Shown here: in pieces, positions 29,573 to 38,801 of the stretch
How the letters are laid out: each line of letters starts with the position of its first letter
How positions within the stretch are numbered: position 1 is the stretch's first letter
Assembly (NCBI GenBank): GCA_004298015.1
Contig: SCSE01000079.1
Coordinates: forward strand, 1-64,000
Length of the DNA: 64,000 nt
Direction of reading: 5' to 3'
Origin: Rhodanobacter sp.
GTDB taxonomy: Bacteria > Pseudomonadota > Gammaproteobacteria > Xanthomonadales > Rhodanobacteraceae
Made by a program: the position numbers and the translations under genes
The notes under the pieces: model-generated
The model's database searches: none
What the model was told of the DNA's origin: nothing
Seen by the model: the letters and a program-made list of their open reading frames with translations, nothing else

Positions 29573-29884
29573 TCAGCTGACTACGGCGTCATCCGTGCGA
29601 CTCTCACCGGCGGTATCTTTCCAGGTGATGGTTACCTTGTCGCCCTTGGCTGCGCCCTTGAAGCGGAAGGCAAGAAACGGATTCTTGGACACTGCGGGCC
29701 CCCAGTCGGCGGTCAACACGTCCTTGCCTTTGCAGGTGGCGTTCACGGTTTCAATGTAGTGGGCGGGAATCAGCTTGCCGCTGGAGTCCTTGCGCAAGCC
29801 GGTCTCCATCGGGTGTGCCATCAGCACCTTGACCTCAACGGTGTCACCCGTGAGCCTTGCGCGGATTCGCATCGGATCTGCCAT
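29573..29884 (-). CDS. soxZ: Thiosulfate oxidation carrier complex protein SoxZ
   Basis: 'MRIRARLTGDTVEVKVLMAHPMETGLRKDSSGKLIPAHYIE'. Confidence 0.95.
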   Translation of the reverse strand: MADPMRIRARLTGDTVEVKVLMAHPMETGLRKDSSGKLIPAHYIETVNATCKGKDVLTADWGPAVSKNPFLAFRFKGAAKGDKVTITWKDTAGESRTDDAVVS

Positions 29885-29910
29885 GTCTTTCTCCTCAATC
29901 GAAATGTGGT

Positions 29911-30396
29911 TCAGCCGCCGCAGCCGCCAAGGGTGACCTTGACCAGCTTGTCGGTATAAAAGAAGCCCTTGTCGGTTTGTACCAGGGCACGCAGATTGGA
30001 GGTTTCAGCAATCTTTACCCGGGTCATCACGTAAGCCTCCGTGCCCTCGGGAAAGTGGAACGCTGCCGAGAGCGCGTGCGGGTTCTTTTCCGACACGATC
30101 GCAATCATGCGCGTACCCGGCAGTTTGCTTTGGATCACTACCGGGACCACCGCGCCGTTCTCGGCAATCGAGGGCGCCTGAAGCATGATGTCGGAGGACT
30201 TCACGGCCTTGTCGCCGCCCATGGCCTTGACGACAGATTCCAGCGTGTGGCCCTGGAATTCCTTGCGGTGGTCTGTGGGTGCGAGTGGGCTGGTTGCGGC
30301 CGCTGCGATGCGGGGCAACAGCCCAGTCGTCGCGACGAACAAGACGGTAGTGCCGCTGGCACTTGCCTGCAGAAATGCCCTTCTAGACATCTTCAT
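29911..30396 (-). CDS. soxY: Thiosulfate oxidation carrier protein SoxY
   Basis: Signal sequence 'SRRAFLQ' and C-terminal swinging-arm motif 'VTLGGCGG'. Confidence 0.95.
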   Translation of the reverse strand: MKMSRRAFLQASASGTTVLFVATTGLLPRIAAAATSPLAPTDHRKEFQGHTLESVVKAMGGDKAVKSSDIMLQAPSIAENGAVVPVVIQSKLPGTRMIAIVSEKNPHALSAAFHFPEGTEAYVMTRVKIAETSNLRALVQTDKGFFYTDKLVKVTLGGCGG

Positions 30397-30471
30397 GGAT
30401 AACTCCTCGACTGTATGGCGTTTACTGTTGGATGAATTAGTGGGAGAGCGTGTTGCGGGTTACGGGCCTGT

Positions 30472-31440
30472 CTACTTGGTGGTTTTTTGCGCCAGGATCC
30501 ATCGAACCATGGTCGACAGATCGGCATCCGTCAGGTCGGGGTGCGGCGGCATCGGAATCGATCCCCATACGCCTGCACCGCCAGCACGGATCTTGTGTGT
30601 CAGATGTTTCGCCGCTCCGGCGTTGCCCTGGTACTTTGCCGCGACGTTGCGGAAGGAAGGTCCGAGGATCTTGTAGTCGAGCGCATGGCAGGCGGTGCAG
30701 CCGGAGGTGGTGATCAGCTTGGGCATTTTTCCGCCCGCAGAGGCGTTGCCGACCTTGGCACCGCCAGGCATATCGGCCTTCGGTGGTGCCTGTTCGTTCA
30801 TGGTCTCCAGGCCGCGAAAATTATCCCGTATGTCGCCGTAGAGGTTCTTGGTGAAACCTGCGGGGAGGCTGCCGGTGATCTTCACCACCTTCTCGCAGTT
30901 CTTCATGCAGGCGGTGTTGTGAACGTCCGGTTTGCCATCCACGCTCATCATCCCCGGATAGGGTTTGAGTGCGTTGCCGTTGGGCATCTTGACCTTGGGC
31001 AGGGTCTGTCTGTTGGCCACGAAGTCGGACGGCACGATGTCGTTGAGATTGAGCACATAGGCCGCGACTGCATAGACCTGATCAGCGGTCAACGACTTCG
31101 AGTGCGGAAACGGCATCGCACGGTTGATGTAGTCGAACAACGTGGTCGCGTGGTTGAGCTTGGCCTTGATGCCGGTGAGAGCCAGATATTCGTTGCTCTC
31201 TCCGAACGAGCCGTGGCAACTTGCGCAGTTGGCGTCATAGATATCCCCGCCCTGCGACACTGAACCCTGACCCTTGGGCAGGCCCTTGCCATCGGGGCGC
31301 ACATCGATATTCCAGCCTGCAATTTCGCTTGCAGTCGCCTTGCGACCCAGGTGGTAGTTTTCCCTCGCTTGTGACGGCAGTGCCATGACAAGCAGCAAAA
31401 CAGCAGCCAGTGCGCCGATCCATCGATCAGACTTCGACAT
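30472..31440 (-). CDS. soxD: Diheme cytochrome c SoxD
   Basis: Two heme motifs 'CASCH' and 'CTACH'; 'PFPHSKSLTADQVYAVAAYVLNLNDIVP'; adjacent to soxC. Confidence 0.92.
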   Translation of the reverse strand: MSKSDRWIGALAAVLLLVMALPSQARENYHLGRKATASEIAGWNIDVRPDGKGLPKGQGSVSQGGDIYDANCASCHGSFGESNEYLALTGIKAKLNHATTLFDYINRAMPFPHSKSLTADQVYAVAAYVLNLNDIVPSDFVANRQTLPKVKMPNGNALKPYPGMMSVDGKPDVHNTACMKNCEKVVKITGSLPAGFTKNLYGDIRDNFRGLETMNEQAPPKADMPGGAKVGNASAGGKMPKLITTSGCTACHALDYKILGPSFRNVAAKYQGNAGAAKHLTHKIRAGGAGVWGSIPMPPHPDLTDADLSTMVRWILAQKTTK

Positions 31441-32761
31441 TGTGCACCTTCCCTTCAGTATCGACGAGCCAGGTCTGGATACCGTTGTTGTGATAGATCG
31501 ACCGTGTGCCACGAACCTCACGCAACTGGCGCATCTTCGGCTGTACATAGCCCGTCGAATCGATGCAACGGCTCTGCAGCATCGCCGGGTTGCCATCCCA
31601 GTTCCAGTCGATCCGAAAGCGCGTAAGCGCCTTGTCGAGCACGGGTGTCTGAAGTTTTGCCGTACGCCAGTTCTTGCCGCCGTCGGTGGAAACATCCACG
31701 CGTTTGATGTGTCCGCGACCGGACCAGGCAAAACCGGTGATCTGGTAGTAGCCGCCCTTGTCCAGCAGATGCTGGCCACCGGACGGTGAGGTGATAACCG
31801 ATTTCGCCTCCTGGATCCAGGTGTACTGGCGAATGCTGCCATCAGGCATAAGGTCGCTGTATTGCAGCGATTCTTCGCGGGTGTCCCAGGGTTGATCGCC
31901 GACCTTGATCCGGCGCAGCCATTTGACGTTCGATACACCCTGGACGCCAGGTACGACAAGACGCAGGGGATAGCCCTGCTCGGGCCGCAGCATCTCGCCG
32001 TTCTGGCCATAGGCGACGATGACGTCATCCAGGGCGAAGGAGATCGGAATGGTGCGGGTCAGGCCCGCAGCATCGGCACCTTCGGCGAGGAGATATTTCG
32101 CTTTCTTTGTATCGAAGCCGACATCCTCGAGCAGGGTCGACAGTGGCACACCGGTCCACTCGGCACAGCTGAGCATGCCGTGCGTGTACTGCACCGTGGG
32201 CACCGATGGGTTGGCCCATTCCATGGCCGAGTTGGCGCCGCACTCGATGAAGTGGATACGTGAAACCGAGGGGAATCGCAGTATGTCCTCCATGGTGTAG
32301 ATCTTGGGTTCGCGCACCAGTCCGTGCAGCATCAGGCGATGCTCGTACGGATTGATGTCCGGCCGTCCATTGTGATCGCGTTCGAAGTGCAGCCCGTTCG
32401 GGGTGATGATGCCAAACAGGTTCTGCAGCGGGGCAAAGGCCACTGAAGACTGGGTCGTGGTGGTCAGCCCCGGGCTGCTCCTGCGGATGATGTTTTTTTC
32501 GTAAGGCGAAGGGATGCCATACGGATTGGCACCGACTGGCTTGCCGAGGAATTGCGACCAGGGCGGCACGTTCGGTGGCAGATATGCCGGATTGGCCGGC
32601 GCGCCTTTCGCTTCAGTTGCCTGCAGCGAACCACCTGCAAGTACAGCGGCGCCCCCGGCCAGCAGACCGCCCAAGGCGCGACGCCGCGATTGGCCTGCGG
32701 TGCTCAGAAAATTCTCGGGCGCCGGAATAATACGGCCTGGCTTTGGGTCGTTCTGGTCCAT
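31427..32761 (-). CDS. soxC: Sulfite dehydrogenase molybdopterin subunit SoxC
   Basis: 'NPYEHRLMLHGLV', 'IHFIECGANSAMEW', 'GVSNVKWLRRIKVGDQPW'. Confidence 0.94.
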   Translation of the reverse strand: MDQNDPKPGRIIPAPENFLSTAGQSRRRALGGLLAGGAAVLAGGSLQATEAKGAPANPAYLPPNVPPWSQFLGKPVGANPYGIPSPYEKNIIRRSSPGLTTTTQSSVAFAPLQNLFGIITPNGLHFERDHNGRPDINPYEHRLMLHGLVREPKIYTMEDILRFPSVSRIHFIECGANSAMEWANPSVPTVQYTHGMLSCAEWTGVPLSTLLEDVGFDTKKAKYLLAEGADAAGLTRTIPISFALDDVIVAYGQNGEMLRPEQGYPLRLVVPGVQGVSNVKWLRRIKVGDQPWDTREESLQYSDLMPDGSIRQYTWIQEAKSVITSPSGGQHLLDKGGYYQITGFAWSGRGHIKRVDVSTDGGKNWRTAKLQTPVLDKALTRFRIDWNWDGNPAMLQSRCIDSTGYVQPKMRQLREVRGTRSIYHNNGIQTWLVDTEGKVHNVEV

Positions 32762-32849
32762 CCAGTACTCCGTTCAATGGGTCAAGGGTGCGTGTCTGCC
32801 TGAAGATCGGGCACCGTTGCGGTTCGTCGTGCAGAAACCTGGCGAGCGC

Positions 32850-33815
32850 TCAGTGAAGTCCGACGACCGGGCGTTTTTCGGCGGTCCACTCATACATCGA
32901 GCCGTCGTACAGGCGTGTATTCGGGTTCTTCATGACTTCGCTCAGCACGAACCAGGCGCCGGACGCAAGATGTCCGGTGTTGCAATAGGTGATGCTGGGC
33001 TTGCTGGCGTTGATGTCCAGATGACGGAAGATCGAGGTGTATTCGGCCGGCGTGAGGTAGTGCGTGCCACCTTGGGCCGATGTGCGGACATCCGGCGGTA
33101 GATTGACGGCACCCTTGATATGACCGGCGCTGCCCACGATCGGTTTTCTTGCCAGTCCGACGTAGAAGGGCATGGGCCGGGCATCAACGATTTGCACCCC
33201 GGTGCCGATGGCCTTGGCCACGTCACGACTGCTGGCGACATACTTCATGCGCGGAGCGCTCGCAACCCAGGTGCCCTTGCTGTCTGGCGCTGCCGCGGTG
33301 TCGTAGGCCAGCCCCTGTTCGAGCCAGCCGGTCGTGCCGCCGTTGAGGATAGCCAGATGGTTGTCGCCGTAGACCTTCATCGACCAGTACACCCGCGCGG
33401 CCATATCCAGGTCTGCCCCGCTGGCTCCCTCGGGGACGATAACGGTCGGTCGTCCAGCTTCGACGCCGATGCTGCGCATCAGGCTCTGGAATGCCGTCCG
33501 GTCGGGAAGCATCCATTTGACCTCGTGACCGTCGACCATGCGCGGTACACGTACCTTGCCGAAATCGAGCAGCAAGGCTCCCGGAATGTGACCCCCGAAG
33601 CCGGTCAGTGACTTCACTCCCTTTTCAGTGGTGAATGCAGGCGCCTTGGTAAAGGACGCCGGATCGTGACGAACGTCCACGATGTTGACTTCCGCACGAT
33701 GTTGCGCAAGCCATTGCGGGCTGACCAGCGGGCCAGGCAGCGTGACCGCCTGGGCGGCGGCGGAACCCAGCAGGAGCAGTGCAGCTACCACGGTATTCCC
33801 GATGTGCTTTTTCAT
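32850..33815 (-). CDS. Exported rhodanese-domain sulfurtransferase
   Basis: Two rhodanese domains; active-site 'YCNTGHLAS' and 'GHIPGALLLDFG', 'GHIKGAVNLP'; signal peptide. Confidence 0.9.
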   Translation of the reverse strand: MKKHIGNTVVAALLLLGSAAAQAVTLPGPLVSPQWLAQHRAEVNIVDVRHDPASFTKAPAFTTEKGVKSLTGFGGHIPGALLLDFGKVRVPRMVDGHEVKWMLPDRTAFQSLMRSIGVEAGRPTVIVPEGASGADLDMAARVYWSMKVYGDNHLAILNGGTTGWLEQGLAYDTAAAPDSKGTWVASAPRMKYVASSRDVAKAIGTGVQIVDARPMPFYVGLARKPIVGSAGHIKGAVNLPPDVRTSAQGGTHYLTPAEYTSIFRHLDINASKPSITYCNTGHLASGAWFVLSEVMKNPNTRLYDGSMYEWTAEKRPVVGLH

Positions 33816-33849
33816 GTCGTTCCCCTCCAACCCCGTCCTCGCGGACAAA

Positions 33850-34587
33850 TTAGTGGACCAAATGTTCAAGTGCTGTGAGCTGCTGTTCGACCGAAATGCG
33901 GCATTGGCTGATGACATGCATGCGTCGATCCTCAAGCAATCCCGGACGATGCCCCCCCGCCAGCCGGGCCTCCATGCGACAGTCGCGATGCCCGATCAAC
34001 TCCGCTATCTGGGGCGCAAATACACCCAGTTGCGCGCGCAACCAGCGCTCTACAGGTGGGTCGTCAGTACACCCTGCATTGGCCATCTCCTCGCAGATTG
34101 GAATCAATTCGGCGCCCGGCCACCAAGTTTCATCGGTAACCCAGCGGTTGGTGGTGAATAGCCGTTGTGGCATGCCACGGGCATCGACGCCGATGGCGAC
34201 CAGATGGGTGTAGCGTGGTTCGCCCCCCGCGTCGTTGCCGAGCTGGGCGAACAAGTGAAAGTGCCCGTGCTCCACCGCCGGCGCGCCAGGCGTGTCATGT
34301 GAATGGTAGTAATAATGCAAGTCGCCACGCGTACCGTTGAGTGCGGTCGCATCCTCAGCTTGGTAGGCATGCCAGGCGCGTGGCGCGCGATCACGACCGA
34401 CGACGGCCGCCAGCGGGGAATCACCCGCATCGAGGAACTCGCACAGGCACTCGACCAGTGCACTGGCGGCAGCCCGCGTACGGGTAAGTTTTGACCTGTC
34501 GAGCTGCCGAAGGCATGCAGCTATTCGCACCGGCGGAAAACGCAGGCGCGAATTATCGAAGGGAGTGTGCAGAGGCTGTGCCGACAC
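33850..34587 (-). CDS. Conserved hypothetical protein in sox locus (possibly DUF6969-like)
   Basis: ORF collinear with sox genes; His-rich 'HYYYHSHDTPGAPAVEHGHFHLFAQ'. Confidence 0.65.
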   Translation of the reverse strand: MSAQPLHTPFDNSRLRFPPVRIAACLRQLDRSKLTRTRAAASALVECLCEFLDAGDSPLAAVVGRDRAPRAWHAYQAEDATALNGTRGDLHYYYHSHDTPGAPAVEHGHFHLFAQLGNDAGGEPRYTHLVAIGVDARGMPQRLFTTNRWVTDETWWPGAELIPICEEMANAGCTDDPPVERWLRAQLGVFAPQIAELIGHRDCRMEARLAGGHRPGLLEDRRMHVISQCRISVEQQLTALEHLVH

Positions 34588-34598
34588 GCTTCACTATC

Positions 34599-34907
34599 TC
34601 AGGAGCACTTGCGAGCCGGAGCGCAGGGGTTCTTCGGGCCGCGGCAATTCTTGTCCGCCTTCTTCGGTTTTGCCGCCTGTCTGGGCGCGCAAGGGTTGCT
34701 TGGGCGGGCTTTTTTCGGTGCGCAGGGGTTGTTGGACTTGGTCGCCGGCCTGGAAGGCGCGCAGGGATTGCTCTGGGCGTGCGCGATGGTAACGCCACTG
34801 AGCGGTGCCAGCGCGGCCGGCAGCGGTGCCATTGCCGCCAGCGCCAGGGTCACCGCCGACAGCTTGGCGGCCAGCGGTGCAGCACGTTTTTTACCGATAC
34901 GGTTCAT
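34599..34907 (-). CDS. Small exported Cys-rich protein with NPCAP repeats
   Basis: Signal-peptide-like N-terminus then 'SNPCAPSRPATKSNNPCAPKKARPSNPCAPRQAAKPKKADKNCRGPKNPCAPARKCS'. Confidence 0.75.
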   Translation of the reverse strand: MNRIGKKRAAPLAAKLSAVTLALAAMAPLPAALAPLSGVTIAHAQSNPCAPSRPATKSNNPCAPKKARPSNPCAPRQAAKPKKADKNCRGPKNPCAPARKCS

Positions 34908-34938
34908 GGTCGATCTCCTCGTGCATGTTGTCGTTGTG

Positions 34939-35517
34939 TCAATCGGCGCAGGTGATTGCTTCAGACGTGCCACTGCGCCGCGTCAGCCACCAGACCGAGA
35001 CCGCCACGCCGACCAGCAAAATCAGTACCGCCCACGGGGGGAGGCCCAGCAATTGGCCAAGGGTCTGCGCCTGCGGTCCCTCCGCAGCATTCATCAGGGG
35101 CGTGATCGGGGTGTAGATGCCGGCAAAGGCGACGACGCCGACAATCAAGCCGACGAAAAAGACCATGCCGTCGATGCGTCCGGCCGCGGCGCCGACCACG
35201 GATGTGCCGGGACAGTAGCCCCCGAGGCCCATGCCCACGCCGATCAGGGCGCCGCCGAGCAGGGTTGCCCACAGATACGTCGTAGGTATGAAAATGTCGG
35301 ACGTATGCATATAGCCGGCGAGTTCGAGTACATACAGACCACCGGCCGCAACCAGGATCGCAGTGAACATGACGTTGAAGACGGTCCAGTCCTGCAACCT
35401 CAGTTGCGCCGTGAGGCGGCAACCATTGCCAAGGCCTCCGCGCTGCAACACGTAGCCGAAGAGCACGCCGCACACCAGGCCGGAGACCGGGCCGGTCCAT
35501 TCGATCGGGAAGGTCAT
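34939..35517 (-). CDS. YeeE/YedE family (thiosulfate uptake-like) membrane protein
   Basis: 'GFVLQRGGLGNGCRLTAQL'-type motif and 'GLGGYCPGTSVVGAAAGRIDG'. Confidence 0.87.
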   Translation of the reverse strand: MTFPIEWTGPVSGLVCGVLFGYVLQRGGLGNGCRLTAQLRLQDWTVFNVMFTAILVAAGGLYVLELAGYMHTSDIFIPTTYLWATLLGGALIGVGMGLGGYCPGTSVVGAAAGRIDGMVFFVGLIVGVVAFAGIYTPITPLMNAAEGPQAQTLGQLLGLPPWAVLILLVGVAVSVWWLTRRSGTSEAITCAD

Positions 35518-36026
35518 TTCCACATCCTCCGAGTCAGTAGCCCGGTGATCAGTCCGGCGCCAAAGAAACCGATCAGAAAGACAAAACCTGCCGTAGCAAG
35601 CGTGGCGGAGCCGGAAAGCCCGAGACCGCTGGTGCATCCTGCTGAAACGCGAGCGCCGAAGCCGGAGAGGACGCCCGCGATCAAGGCCAGCGACAGGCGC
35701 CCCATGTTCTTGATGCGTGGTGGTCCTTCGACGCGAACGCGCAGGTGACCAGACCACCAGGCAGCGGCCAGTGCACCCAGTGCCACCCCAAGAACCTCCC
35801 AGATGATCCAAGAGTCGAGTGGGTTGCGGCCATTTTCGACCATCCACCCCAGATAGCCGTTGGCTTGCGTTGCTGCCGGTGCTACGACGTTCGACGTAGC
35901 TGCGGCAATGGCGGTCGGCGCACCGGAGGCACCCAGTCCGTGTCCAGTCATCACAAAGGTCAACAGCAGTACCAGACCGAGCACAGCTCCAGCCAGGTGC
36001 GCATTCCAGATCGGGCGCTGCTTCAT
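35514..36026 (-). CDS. YeeE/YedE family membrane protein (partner half)
   Basis: 'GVLSGFGARVSAGCTSGLGLSGSATLATAGFVFLIGFFGAGL'; overlaps the downstream partner. Confidence 0.87.
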   Translation of the reverse strand: MKQRPIWNAHLAGAVLGLVLLLTFVMTGHGLGASGAPTAIAAATSNVVAPAATQANGYLGWMVENGRNPLDSWIIWEVLGVALGALAAAWWSGHLRVRVEGPPRIKNMGRLSLALIAGVLSGFGARVSAGCTSGLGLSGSATLATAGFVFLIGFFGAGLITGLLTRRMWK

Positions 36027-36079
36027 GTGTGGAGACTCCCAGGCGACCGTCGACGGGTCGACGGTGGACGTGATTGAAC

Positions 36080-36095
36080 ATACCCCTATAGGTAT
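36080..36095. promoter_or_regulatory. CsoR/CstR-type operator candidate upstream of the sox/YeeE operon
   Basis: ATACCCCTATAGGTAT imperfect palindrome about 54 bp upstream of the first gene. Confidence 0.5.
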
Positions 36096-36705
36096 ACGGT
36101 ATAGCGGCATTTTCGCCGCTTGTCATGCTGCGGCGCGCCAAGCGCGGCGCAGCATGGGGTTGAGAAACCAAGGTGCCTATCTTGTCGGCGCGTACTTTTA
36201 GGTGAGGCTGGAGGACTGCGTCCGTCTCCGGCCGTGCTGTTCGCCGGAGCCGCTGGTGCCAGCTGGTTATCGGGAAAGTGCTGTTCGGGGTTTGATACCC
36301 GGGATGACGGCCTGCTTGGTGAACAGGCGGGCCAAGGTCATGCGATCTGGAGTGCAACCACGATGCGTTGTTGCCGATGCGATTCGCGTAATCGTTCCAT
36401 GTCGTCCAATACGCAGGGTCGTGCTTCCAGACTTGGTGGACTGTGGCCATGAGGGATGCGAGCGCCCGAACCTCATTCTTTCGCCGCGGTGTTGTTGCCG
36501 AGGGCGGATTTCTCACTTCTATCGCATGGGCTGCCGTAGCTCAGGGCTGCGGGTGACGTACGGGACCAGCCAAGGGTGTCGGAGGTGGCGGCGAGAGCGG
36601 GCGGCCGCCTGAATGCAGTGGGGCAATTTCACCCGCGCACAAAGTTCCATCGCGCCCAAGGCAAGCCGCCGGCAGGTCGGTTTAGGCGGTTTGCCCAAGA
36701 CGGTC

Positions 36706-36870
36706 TAGGAGCGTGGGCCGTAGAAATCTTCGGGCTGCGATTGTGCTCTCATCCATAGGCTGAGTCTCTCGTCAGGCTTGCATAGAACCACTATGCGCTC
36801 CTTTCGATAGACCCAGCCTATGGCGATAGCGCAATCTTGCTATCCAAAAGTTCTACGGCCCAAGCTCCTA
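36706..36870. repeat. 165-bp fold-back (MITE/REP-like) element
   Basis: Terminal TAGGAGCGTGGGCCGTAGAA / TTCTACGGCCCAAGCTCCTA (1 mismatch) with further inner complementarity, centred on CATAGAACCACTATG. Confidence 0.8.
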
Positions 36871-36937
36871 GGTGCCGGATATGGACGCAGCGACCGCAGC
36901 GTGGCCGTAGGCACTGGGCCGGCTCGACCATTAGAAA

Positions 36938-36957
36938 AGGGCGCATTGCTGCGCCCT
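36938..36957 (-). terminator. Intrinsic terminator for ahcY
   Basis: Minus strand AGGGCGCA-GCAA-TGCGCCCT followed by TTTCT. Confidence 0.7.
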
Positions 36958-37045
36958 GGATAGCTGCCTTGAACCGTGGCCAACCCTCGCCCTCTTTGGG
37001 AGAGGACGAGCGCAGGAAACACGGCCATTTCCCTGAAGCTGCCAA

Positions 37046-38488
37046 TCAGTAACGGTAGTGCTCCGGCTTGTATGGACCTTCCACCGGGACGCCAAGATAG
37101 GCGGCCTGCTCGCCGCTGAGGGTGGTCAGCTTCACACCGATCTTCTCCAGATGCAGGCGTGCGACTTCCTCGTCGAGTTTCTTCGGCAGGATGTAGACCT
37201 TGTTCTCGTACTGGTCCTTGTTCGCCCATAGCTCGATCTGCGCCAGGGTCTGGTTGGCGAACGAGTTGGACATCACGAAGCTGGGGTGGCCGGTGGCGCA
37301 ACCGAGGTTGACCAGGCGTCCTTCGGCCAGCAGGAACATGGCATGGCCGTCTGGGAACACGTATTTGTCCACCTGCGGCTTGATGTTGATTTTCTCCACA
37401 CCGGCCATGGTGTTCAGCGCATCGACCTGGATCTCGTTGTCGAAGTGACCGATGTTGCAGACGATGGCCTGGTCCTTCATCGCCTTCAGATGCTCCAGCG
37501 TCAGCACATCCTTGTTGCCGGTGGTAGTGACGTAGATGTCACCGCGACCCAGGGTGCTTTCGACGGTGTTGACTTCGAAGCCTTCCATCGCCGCCTGCAG
37601 CGCATTGATCGGGTCGATTTCGGTGACTACCACGCGCGATCCATAGGCGCGCAGGCTGTGGGCGCAGCCCTTGCCGACGTCACCGTAACCGCAGACCACG
37701 GCGACCTTGCCGGCCAGCATCACGTCCATCGCTCGCTTCAGGCCATCGGCCAGCGACTCGCGGCAGCCGTACAGGTTGTCGAACTTGCTCTTGGTGACCG
37801 AATCGTTGACGTTGATCGCGGGAACCAGCAGCTTGCCGGTTTCCGCCAGCTGGTACAGGCGATGCACGCCGGTGGTGGTCTCCTCGGAGACACCCTTCCA
37901 GTCCTTGACCACGGTATGCCAGAAGCCTGGACGCTCTTTGTGCACGCGCTTGAGCAGGTTCTTGATCACCTGCTCCTCGTGCGAGGACGCCTTCTGGTTG
38001 ACCCAGTCCGAACCGTTTTCCAGCTCGTAACCGTTGTGGATCAACAAGGTGACGTCGCCCCCGTCGTCGACCACCATCTGCGGGCCGAGGAAGCCGCCCT
38101 TGCCGTCGGGGAAGCTCAGCGCCTGCAGCGTGCAGTCCCAGTATTCCTCCAGCGTCTCACCCTTCCAGGCAAATACCGGGGTGCCGGTGACGGCGATCGC
38201 GGCGGCGGCATGATCCTGCGTGGAGAAGATGTTGCACGAGGCCCAGCGCACGTCGGCACCGATGTCCTTCAGCGTCTCGATCAGCACGGCGGTCTGGATC
38301 GTCATGTGCAGCGAGCCGGTCACGCGCACACCCTTCAGCGGCTGCGTGGCGGCGTACTTGCGCCGGATCGACATCAGGCCCGGCATTTCCGGCTCGGCGA
38401 TATCCAGCTCTTTACGGCCCCAGTCGGCAAGCGACAAGTCGGCGACCTTGTAATCGTGGGTAACAGTTTCTTTGCTGACAGCGTTCAT
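37046..38488 (-). CDS. ahcY: Adenosylhomocysteinase
   Basis: '[16 protein letters not shown]', '[13 protein letters not shown]', '[14 protein letters not shown]', C-terminal 'YKPEHYRY'. Confidence 0.97.
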   Translation of the reverse strand: MNAVSKETVTHDYKVADLSLADWGRKELDIAEPEMPGLMSIRRKYAATQPLKGVRVTGSLHMTIQTAVLIETLKDIGADVRWASCNIFSTQDHAAAAIAVTGTPVFAWKGETLEEYWDCTLQALSFPDGKGGFLGPQMVVDDGGDVTLLIHNGYELENGSDWVNQKASSHEEQVIKNLLKRVHKERPGFWHTVVKDWKGVSEETTTGVHRLYQLAETGKLLVPAINVNDSVTKSKFDNLYGCRESLADGLKRAMDVMLAGKVAVVCGYGDVGKGCAHSLRAYGSRVVVTEIDPINALQAAMEGFEVNTVESTLGRGDIYVTTTGNKDVLTLEHLKAMKDQAIVCNIGHFDNEIQVDALNTMAGVEKINIKPQVDKYVFPDGHAMFLLAEGRLVNLGCATGHPSFVMSNSFANQTLAQIELWANKDQYENKVYILPKKLDEEVARLHLEKIGVKLTTLSGEQAAYLGVPVEGPYKPEHYRY

Positions 38489-38575
38489 GCGTATCTCCGG
38501 TTAGTGCGAGGGCCTTTCGAGAAGTCCGGCCTATGGAAGGCGGGGTGTTGTTCGAAGTGACTCGCGTACAGACAA

Positions 38576-38699
38576 CCGGGCGCCGTTGTGGGACGTGCGC
38601 GCCGAGCCTGGCCGTTTGAGTGAAGGTCGACGCAGCTCCAGGCTGGCGGCTGGTGCGGATAGTTCCGCGTTCACGAACGGTCGCAGCGCCCCTCGGCGG
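38576..38699 (-). ncRNA. S-adenosylhomocysteine (SAH) riboswitch
   Basis: Minus strand CCGCCGAGGGGCGCTGCGACC ... CCAGGCTCGGCG ... CAACGGCGCCCGG matches the conserved SAH riboswitch core; immediately upstream of ahcY. Confidence 0.87.
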
Positions 38700-38801
38700 G
38701 CAGTACAAGACGCTTATTGTAGCGTCAGATTCCCATGGCCGCGACGAGCTGTATATTGTCGGGTTCAGCTGACCTGAATTCCCTCACCCTGGAGCCCCTG
38801 T

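Noticed and set aside
36140-36700. Possible coding remnant upstream of the YeeE gene (HQVWKHDPAYWTTWNDYANRIG...)
   Set aside because: No recognisable family and no consistent start; not enough to call a gene.
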